This document shows positions 55,649 through 64,000 of a stretch of DNA of 64,000 bases, piece by piece. Source of the DNA: Anaeramoeba flamelloides (Eukaryota; Metamonada; Anaeramoebidae). The stretch spans positions 5,237,001 through 5,301,000 of the forward strand of contig JANTQA010000015.1 in the NCBI GenBank assembly GCA_027625915.1, read 5' to 3'. Numbering within the stretch: the first letter of the stretch is position 1; every line of letters starts with the position of its first letter. Under the pieces are notes generated by a model. It did not search any database. It saw nothing but the letters and a program-made list of their open reading frames with translations, and was not told the DNA's origin. The translations under genes were made by a program, and so were the position numbers.

Positions 55649-56799
55649 CTAGAAAATTATTAAGAAGAAAATATAAAAAAAGGTAAAGAAAGAAAAAGTG
55701 GCTTTAATTTTATTAGAATGACGAATGATTCATTTGCCGATGAATTTAAAAAAAAGTTTGATTTAAACACAATCTGAAAATGGTTTACAATTTAATTCTT
55801 TGAGTATAAATGGAAAATTATTTTTACAATCCCTATTTTATCTTCAAAGATTAATTTTATTGATTTATTTTTTAAAAATGCAGCTTGCTTGTTGAGAAAA
55901 GAGTATATATATATATATATATATAGATATATATATAGATATATTGGGAAAGGTTCCAAAAAAAAGTAAAAACAAATAAAAAAAAAAAATTATTAAAATG
56001 AAAAAATTAATTTTAAATAGTGATTTGACCCATATATACTCAAATAATAGGATTTTAGTTTCTTTATATCTTTAATTTTTCCTAACCTAAAAATTTTTTT
56101 TTGAATTTTTTGATTTTTACAGATTAACCAAACAATAATAATTTGTGATCTTGTGAATTTTTTTTACAATTGAGTTACTCTTCGTAAAAATCGTTTGAAT
56201 TTTTCAATTTTTATCAAATGTAAAGCCGAATTTTCAACTGATCTAAAATATTAAATGAAGTTGAAGATTTTTACTGTTGAAATTTAAAAGGGGAAATCCT
56301 GCAAAAAAAAAATAGAAATAATTTGTTTTGTGAAAAGTACTTGATAATGTCATTGTATCATTTTTCATTAAAACAGGTATTTAGTATGTTTTTGATATTA
56401 TAGTTATGGTTTGGATTGCCCTCATTGCTTTTTCAAATAGAAAAATGAAAAAGATAAATAATTAAAAAAAAAAAAAAAAATTCAAGAAGAATTATAGATA
56501 AAGGACTCCACAATTAAAAGACTTTAGAACATTTTTAAATTAATTATTTTTAGAAAATTATTTCTTAATCTTTGAATGTTTTTAGATTTAATAAGGGATT
56601 AAGTATAAATATAAATATTTCATATTTTGAAATAAATAATTAATTTTATAAAATGGGATATTTTCAGAAATTGATTGTTGTACAATAATAATAATAAATT
56701 TCGAACAAATGATAATTTTTTGAGAAAAAATATTTTTTTTTTTTTTTGGTAAAAATCTCCTAATGTATTACTAAAAATAGTATTTTCTCTATAAGATAT

Positions 56800-57395
56800 T
56801 TCCAAAAAAGTCGGGAATTTTTTTTTATATTTCAAATAATATTTTCATATAAGTTGTTCTATTTATAAATTAGAAATATAACAACGGATTAGGAATAATT
56901 GTATATGATATCTATTATTTGCATTTTAAAATATCTTGATCAAAATATTTAGAAAAAATGAAAAATATTTTCACTCTTTTTTTTTTTAGAGAATTATAAC
57001 AATTCATGGCCAATTTCAATAAAAAACTGTAAATATGTAAAGGGTGTAAATGATATTTTACGCAATAAAATACAGTTATACATTTTCCATTCTATTGAAA
57101 ATTTTATCGAGATTAAAGAAGTTATGAAAATGGTTTTTTTTCTGTCAAAAAGAGAATAAATAAATAGCAATTTTCACCCGTAAAAAATATCATAGAAAAT
57201 TGAGATCAGAAACTTTAATCTTTTATTTAAATAATGTCTTTGGGAAAAGTAAATTGAATTATTATCAAGAATCAATTTATGATAAATAACAATTTTGGAT
57301 ATTTAAATGATAATATTTTTAGAATTTAATTTAATAAATATATTTTAAAATAAACTTCTCACACTTTTCTTGTAATAGCTTATATATATATATAT
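56800..57395 (+). repeat. Family G element, copy 3
   Basis: Shares with 19165-19735 and 22995-23570 the blocks TTTATATTTCAAATAATATTTTC, GGCCAATTTCAATAAAAAACTG, TTGAGATCAGAAACTTTAAT and the end TAATAGCTTATAT. It is antisense to the host DENN gene, whereas the other two copies are sense in their host. Confidence 0.68.
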
Positions 57396-57454
57396 AAGAG
57401 GTTGATATGACCTATCACAACCTAAAGTTCTAATTATTTTCTTTGGAATTTCAA

Positions 57455-57545
57455 GAAAAAATCATCATTTTCATTATCATTAGCTCACGAAAAAATTAAT
57501 AATGAATTTTATTTTAAATAATATTTAAGTTCTATCTAAAAAAGA
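57455..57545 (-). repeat. Family B fragment
   Basis: About 90 bp (TCATTATCATTAGCTCACG, AATAATGAATTTTATTTTAAATAA) resembles the flank part of family B at 54340-54420. The diagnostic G+C-rich core is absent. Confidence 0.4.
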
Positions 57546-57649
57546 TACGGTGTTGGAAGTAGGGGTTAAAATATTGTAGAATTATTTAAGATAAGACTTT
57601 GATTAATGTATTCAGTTAAATTTTGTCTCCTTGAATACAGTATAGAATT

Positions 57650-58194
57650 CATAAAAAAACTTTGTTTAAGTCAAAGTGGCCCCAGCATTTTTTTCAAATA
57701 GCAATTATTTTATATAAATTACCTTTGGATAATAAATAAGAAATAAGTAGAATAATATCCATTAAAGAATAGTTGGTATCTATATGGAATAAAACCAAAA
57801 AATAAATAGAATTTCTTAAAAATAGTAAAACCCAAATTCTTTTAACACTATTGAGAAAAACAACAATGTTCATTTTGGTCTTCAATTGAAGATCAAATAA
57901 AATTCTAAAAGAAATATCAATATCTATTTCTTTAAAATCATTTTTACTGTTTCAGTAACCTTAGAATAACAGGTTTTTACATAGTAAACATCTATCTTGC
58001 AATGATTTAAAAATTAGCAAAATGAGTTGCGTTATCAAAAAAAATCGAAAATGAAAAATGTGAAAAAATGTGAAAAAATGATTTCACACTTGAAATATAT
58101 AAAAAAATTTTTTCTTCTAATAAGGATTCAAATCCTTTAAACACATGTAATTCACTCACTACAACTGGGCGACTTTGACTGGGAAATGGTTTAC
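57650..58194 (-). repeat. Family C element, copy 3 (best-preserved ends)
   Basis: The left end AAACTTTGTTTAAGTCAAAGTGGCCCCAG-like and the reverse complement of the right end (TAAACCATTTCCCAGTCAAAGTCGCCCAG-like) match over about 28 bp, showing terminal inverted repeats around the core AGTCAAAGT. The interior is the reverse complement of 36672-37219 throughout. It is non-coding. Confidence 0.78.
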
Positions 58195-58855
58195 ATGAGA
58201 TGTTTTACCATTCAAAAGTTGATCTAATGAAAAAATATAGTTCTAAGATTAGGAAGTGGCTACGAGAGGTATTATTCTTTATTCTTTTTGCCAATTTGAA
58301 ATAATTCTTTAATAAAACAATTCAATTAATTCCATGGAATTCGTAGGGGTAAGTTTTTTTTTTTTGCGTATTGTTTTGAATAGAAAATATATAGATCCTC
58401 TAAACGTAAATTATTATTATAAAAAAAACTACTTTTTGGTTTTCTAAAGTTTTCTGTCAAATTGGAAATTGCTATATTCTTTATAACCGAGAAAGTCCGT
58501 TGATAAAGCTAGGCATTCTGCCATACTTCTCGTGAGGTTTTTTTATTTAAGAAATAATAATCAAAATTATAAATATTTCTTTTTATTTCATCAATAAAAA
58601 AAATGCTGTTAAGCTAATTCCGTTTTGGTTTTGATTAGATAATATTTGTAGTGTTACATACATTACTATATGGGTTTTTATTGATATTTTTATTATACTT
58701 TATACTTTTTCAATAATCTTGATCCTTTTGAAACAGAATTATTTTTTATTAAATTTTCTCAAAAATTAATGAGATTTTAGAAATGGTTTCGTTTTTATAC
58801 TTGAATTAAACTTGAAAAAAAAAATAAAATATGCAAAATGAATCTATTAACTTAC

Positions 58856-59139
58856 ATCAGCTAAAGGTAATTTATGACTTTCGGGGATTGTTGGAAAACA
58901 CCCATATTCTTTATTTTTCCAAATAATCCGTTGTGAAATCATTTCTATCTTTGGGATTGGTATATGGTCGAGAAACGCGGATAAATCGATGGCTAATTTT
59001 CTGGTGTATATTCTTCCTTTTTGTTGGGTGGTCATAAAATCTTCTAAGATTCTTTTAAATGTTTGGTGATACGGATATTTTGAAACTATTGATACTGTTC
59101 TTGCACTATATAAAACATCTGGAATGCCCTTGTCCCTCC
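58856..59139 (-). CDS. DENN gene, uDENN/cDENN junction exon
   Basis: It starts after TATTTAAAG, completing a phase-1 codon, and ends GAT|GTAAGT in phase 0. It encodes RDKGIPDVLYSARTVSIVSK, then YPYHQTFKRILEDFM, a basic helix, AFLDHIPIPK and PESHKLPLAD. This is the DENN segment corresponding to L-C-I-x-S-x-Y-P-F-F...F...I-L, followed by the linker of the I-P-x-P type before cDENN. The preceding exon or exons with uDENN and the start codon were not found before the window end. Confidence 0.85.
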
Positions 59140-60546
59140 CTTTAAATAATAGAATTATTGTGTGAGAAATTTATATTAATATGAATTTTCTTTGTTTAAA
59201 ATTTTTTTTGAGGGTGCTATTTAAAATTAAAAAAATCATAAAATCAAAAACTGTATTGAGAGGTTATTGTCTTATGAATAATTTCTTTTACAATCAAAGT
59301 ATCAAATAGATACCTTAAGGATGTACGTCCCAAATGAATTCTTTTGATATGTTACAAATGCTATCCTTTCATTTTAGTCGCCCAGTAAAAATGATCTTTT
59401 ATCCAACAGGAGTAAAGTAAATTATTTTTTGCCAAAAAATGTTATTTTTTTTGGTTTTTATTTTCTATTCTACTTTTAAAACTCACTTACCAAGCACTTA
59501 AAAATAAACAAAAGAAGAGATTTATCCAATTAGTTTTTCATTTAAGTCGGTTATTGATACAAAGTGATTAATAACCCAATAAAATTTATTAATTTCCACA
59601 CTCAATTTATACCACTCTCCATTCACTGCTGTGGTATTGGGGTATTTGCAATAGAATAAAAAATAAAAAACCAAAAAAAATAACCTTTTTTGGCAAAAAA
59701 ATAATTTATTTTAATCTGTTGGATAAAAGATCGTATGAGCATATAACAAAAACAAAACGATAGCCTTTATATTGTATCATAAGGATTCATTTAAAACTTT
59801 TCCACTTAAAATAACTTGATTTTTAAGCATCACATAGAATATTTTCTCTTTTTTCTTTCGTATTTTTAAAATCATCTTTTACTCAAATTGAAAAAAATTA
59901 TTTAGTATATGGTTTAAAAAATGAAGTTGAAAAAAAGGTGAAACACGATTTTTAATTGATAGCCTTACTTGAAAACGAAAAGTAAGATCTGTTAATAAAA
60001 GAAAAAAAAAATAAATGATTCAAGATAAAATGGAGATTAAACACAGAACAAAGGTTTTTGTCATACTATCTTTGAGTAAGGGGGGTTATTTGATTGACCT
60101 ATTACTATCATTTTACAATAAAGAATTGAAAATTTTGATTTCGAATTCCCAAAATTTTTCAAATATTAGTTTATAAAATTGAATTATGTTTGAAAAAGTA
60201 ATTAAAAAAGAAAATTTTAAGAGATTTAATTTTCTCTTCCGTATTGAACTATTAGATAAAATTTTAATTTTGTTCATTTGAATTTCATTTATTCTTTAAA
60301 TTATATTACAATCATAACTGAAAAAAAGTTCGGCACATTTTTGAAATTTTGAATATTAAGAGAACCTGAAAATATCAAGTAAAGATCAATGAATAAGAGA
60401 AAAAATAATTGATTAAATATAAAATGGAGTATTAAACATAATAAATAGTTTTTCATATAATGTGTCTTATAGTAAGGGTATTTTTCATTGATATATCTCC
60501 TAAAGTTGAAATTTTTCCAAGAAAATAAAAGTAATGTTGTTGATAT
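59140..60546. other. Upstream of the visible DENN exons: intron or intergenic
   Basis: No uDENN-like exon was seen on the minus strand. It contains the inverted-repeat element at 59391-59734; otherwise A+T-rich DNA. Confidence 0.5.
59391..59734. repeat. Family H foldback element with about 85-bp terminal inverted repeats
   Basis: The left arm starts GATCTTTTATCCAACAGGAG and runs through ATTTTTTGCCAAAAAATGTT to TTTATTTTCTATTCTA. The right arm (about 59652-59734) is its reverse complement, ending CTGTTGGATAAAAGATCG. The arms differ by only a few bases and short indels, and the loop of about 170 bp is non-coding. Confidence 0.85.
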
Positions 60547-61085
60547 AATAAACTAAAATTCAAAATTTTTCACAAAGTTAAAACAGTCTCAAACAATCAC
60601 AATAATACAGTTTCATTCAAATTGGAAATAATTTTTATTTTTGTAAAAATATGAAAATATTTTTTCATCTTTTAGTTTTTTGTTTTCATTTCATTGTTTG
60701 AATTACATAACTTGTTTCATTCGATCAATAATTTTAATCAACGATTGATATTAGGTTAAAGTTGAGTTGTAACAAATAGAAGAACCCAAATAAAATTAGT
60801 TGACAGTATCTAACTATTTATCGATCAATATTCCTTATAGAATTTTAACCAATTTACAAATGCATTTTTTTGGGTAGTTACAATAGACATAGCTAAATGC
60901 TTGGTTTATTAGTATTGTTAATTATTTATTTTTCATCATTTTGTAAACATTTTAATTAATAAATAATTGTTAAAATTCAAATTAGTTAATGTTTCTAATT
61001 TGGTATTTCTTTTAGAATTAATTAAATAAGATTTTTTTTTCAAAAATTGAATTTTGTTATGTTAAAAATTTTGAATTGGAATTTA
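60547..61085 (+). repeat. Family A element, copy 4
   Basis: Collinear with the copies at 3167 and 3864, more diverged than they are from each other. The ends ATAAACTAAAATTCAAAATTT and the reverse complement of AAAATTTTGAATTGGAATTTAT show the terminal inverted repeat most clearly. Confidence 0.75.
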
Positions 61086-64000
61086 TGTGAAGTAAAGTTT
61101 AGTCCGTGTTTCAAAATAAAAAGGTGTTTTTCTTTTTTAATGAAGACCTATAGGTCGAAAGATCAAATAAACCGACAATAAACCCTTAAGTAAATATGAT
61201 ATTGATTTCTGAAAGTTCTATTATTAAAAAAGAAATTCTAAAAATGAAAGAATCACTATTGGAAAATTTATCTCAAATAAAAAATTAATTTTAGATGAAT
61301 GATTAAACTAAAAATTCCTCAAAATTAAATAGAAAATTACAAAAATTTTAATTAAATTCAATTCATAATTTAAAATTTTTACAAAAATGGACGAGTTAAC
61401 CTAACCTTTACTTTGAAAATTTACTTAGTTGTATGTATACTATTGTGTACTAAATTGATGTTATATTGGAAAAAGAAGATAAAAAAGCACTTGACTATAT
61501 TTTGAAACACAGATTATAGGCTTTGGGTAAGCTTTTTTTTGATCGCACTGATAAAAAGTAGAAAATTTGTCTAAACATTCATAAAATTAATTAGAAATGA
61601 AAAGTGTATCTATAGTGTTTATTCCTGTTATGAATTGGACCAAACATGAAAGCTTTTTTTATTTGTATTGCACTAAACTATTTTCAAAAAAGAAAAGCAA
61701 ATTTATTTTAAGTTAATTGTCATTATTAAATTCAATTCTAAGGGAATTATTTAAATAGCCAAAATTGTTCTTCTTAATAAATTGATTCTTTATAATATTT
61801 CAATTTGTTTGTTAGTAAGATCTTATTGTAATAAAATAAATAAAAGTTTCTGATCTCAGTTTTATATGATACAGTCAGTTCCACTTTTAAGACACAAACT
61901 TTCAACAGAATTTAAGAACAAAAAAAATCTCAAATAAAAGCACCTTTTTTGGAATTTTTTTTTACACAAATTATTTTACTAGAATTTCAATTTTGTGCCT
62001 TAATTTGGGATTTTTTAGTGACTTAAATTTCGTTCAAAGTTTGTGTCTTAAAAGTGGAGCCGGCTGTATTTTTTTGTGTTGAAATTGATGGTTATTATTT
62101 TTTCTTTTTGAATATAAAATTGTTTCAAAGGTGTTTAGTCTTGATAAAATGACCGGTCGAATGGGAAACTTATAACAGTGTGATATTGTTTAAAAAATCG
62201 TTTGTTATCCTTATTATAGTACCCATTTTTTATTGAATTGGTCGTATCTCATTTTAGATAAAAAAGGTGTTTAAAGTTTTTTCATTTTTTGAGATTATTT
62301 TGATGAAATATTTTAGAATATACGTAATAGTTGTTGATTCAATCCAGTATTAAATTTTCTCTTAGTTTGATATTACCATTTTATTAATAGATCCCCTTTA
62401 AAAGAAAATAATACTTTTAAGGTTATAATATTTTTTAAAAATAAAAAGAAACCTTGGCAAATTTTTGAAAAAAATTTTTTTTTTAACTTGTGTTGTGGTT
62501 TATGAAATGGATGTGTTTCCACACCTTCTATAAGAAATTTATTCATTTGAGTTCATTTTTTGAAATCCAAAATTTGAAATGTTTCGTATATAAAAATAAA
62601 AAACGAATAACCTATTATTTTTATTAGCAATTAAGTTAATTCTTGAAAATAGTAAAACAATATTTTTAGTTTTATGAAGGAAAGTCTTGATTTGAAAATA
62701 AAAAATTTTTTTTTGTTATTATTTTTAATTATTAATATTTCTATTCAAATCTCAGTCACTAAAACTAATTGAAGCATAGGTGATTAAATAAATGAAAAAT
62801 TGATAGAAGTTTAACAAAAGTTTTATCAATGAAATTTAGATCTATATTAAAAGAAATTTTTTTTATTCTTTAAGTTTGAAAAAAAGTAGTTTTCTTATTT
62901 TCAAAAAATGAAAAAAAAAATTACAAAAAATAATGTTCGATTTTGAAAAATTTTTTTCAACAAATTGATTGATCTTATTCACAAGAATAGTTAGAACAAT
63001 ACAAATCATTTTTGTCATAAAAAAATGATTTTGAATTTTGAGGATAAAATTACTTAAAACCCAAATGTCTAGAAGACAATTTTATTTTTTGAAAAATCAA
63101 ATTTCATCTTATAACAAAAAAACATGTTTGAAGTAAAATTTGTAAATGGCTTTAAAAGTTTAATTATTATAACTCTAATTATTAAAACAATACAATTATT
63201 TTTTCAATCAGTTGAATATATCATTTTTTTTTTTCTTTGGTTAACCAAAAGAATTATCTCAAAATTGAAAAAAAATTCTTTTACTGTTAGAATCAAATTA
63301 TCATAATTAAAATTTTATCTCATGGTTCAATAAGGAACAGTAATTAAATTTCTAAAAATAACATTTTTCATTAATTTTGTGGAGATTTTTGTGGTTTCTT
63401 CAACAAATATTTATTAAATTATTTGGGAACTTAAATTGAAATTTATCTTGTTTTTGAAAGGATATTAGGTTAAAATTTCACAAATAATAATCCAAATATT
63501 TTTGTAACTTTAAAAAAAATTTCATTTGTTAATTGGAAAATAGCAGTATAAATATTCCTGGCAACAAAGATTAGCTGTTGTTTAATTATTATGAAAATGG
63601 TAATAAAAAGGGTAAAAATATTTTATGTTGTTTGAAATAAAATGAATTTAAAGTTTTTCTTTTTAACTGTTGAGAGAAAAATGTTGGACAGAGAAAAATA
63701 GTTGGACAGCAATTTTAATTGGGAACATTACTGAAAATGATTTTTAATTTCAATTGTTTGTGAAATAGCTATAGAAAATAACAATAATCTACTTCTAAGA
63801 ATAGGGATTAATGTAATTCTACTTTTTCAAAACCTTATCTCTTATAATGTAAAGCAAGTTTAAAAATTACCATTTTCAGAATTAATAGTAAACTTTACTA
63901 AAACTAGGGATTTTTGTTAAAATAGCATGATCTACTTTAGTTATCAATCATTCAAATGGGTATTCTACACACACCACAGATTAATAAACTTGTAACACAT
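61086..64000. other. A+T-rich DNA with one family E MITE
   Basis: No gene, RNA or further repeat was recognised beyond the element at 61872-62066. Open frames such as 63124-63306 (+) are hydrophobic low-complexity stretches. Confidence 0.5.
61872..62066. mobile_element. Family E TA-flanked MITE, copy 3 (best preserved)
   Basis: 195 bp between TA dinucleotides. The left end CAGTCAGTTCCACTTTTAAG and the reverse complement of the right end CAGCCGGCTCCACTTTTAAG agree, and both continue ACACAAACTTT, for a terminal inverted repeat of about 32 bp. It is non-coding. The nearly intact ends indicate a fairly young Tc1/mariner-type MITE. Confidence 0.88.

Larger units (their letters stand above)
55649..58855 (-). 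other. 3.2-kb DENN-gene intron carrying families G, B and C
   Basis: Bounded by GAT|GTAAGT and TTTCTAG, phase 0. It contains a family G copy (56800-57395), a small family B fragment (57455-57545) and a full family C element (57650-58194), plus TA-rich microsatellites near 55905-55940. No exon was needed or found inside. Confidence 0.72.

Overview
The window looks like nuclear DNA of a free-living, intron-bearing amoeboid protist. The non-coding DNA is extremely A+T-rich and full of homopolymer runs. Coding exons stand out by richer base composition and obey the standard stop codons. Introns start GTAAGT or GTAATT, end TAG or AAG, and run from about 110 nt to 3.2 kb. The gene set is dominated by multidomain small-GTPase signalling proteins (LRR, ankyrin, Ras, RGS, DENN, RhoGAP, RasGAP, PH), which fits anaeramoebids (Anaeramoeba) best. 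That assignment is inference from domain style, and other amoebae are not excluded.

Layout. 1-610 holds the 3' end of an unrecognised + gene. 611-6637 is repeat country: a decayed LINE reverse transcriptase, two tandem copies of a 540-bp inverted-terminal-repeat element (family A), and one arm of a 1.2-kb inverted pair whose partner lies 36 kb away. 6638-7861 (-) is a DHHC palmitoyltransferase. 12559-13563 (+) is a CMSS1/Cms1-like ribosome biogenesis protein with an RGG tail. 17955-27421 (+) is a five-exon gene joining a CARMIL-like PH/leucine-rich-repeat module to an S-P-K/R linker, ankyrin repeats, a Ras-like GTPase with altered catalytic positions, and an RGS domain. 27422-35205 is gene-poor, with a tRNA-like gene carrying an insertion and a LINE tail. 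35206-39834 (-) is a RhoGAP-PH-RasGAP gene in at least three exons. 40385-43170 holds the second 1.2-kb arm and a nested foldback element. 43578-44275 (-) is the 5' part of an unrecognised gene. 44276-50875 contains several short TA-flanked inverted-repeat elements. 50876-59139 (-) is a DENN-domain gene with a huge lysine-rich insertion and a PH domain. 59140-64000 holds only repeats and A+T-rich DNA.

Functional thread: a Ras-like switch, a RasGAP/RhoGAP, a DENN protein (Rab exchange factor family), an RGS domain and a lipid-modifying DHHC enzyme all belong to membrane GTPase signalling. Whether they act together is not shown by the sequence.

Structural thread: at least eight families of short non-autonomous repeats are present. 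The long introns of all three big signalling genes are largely made of them.
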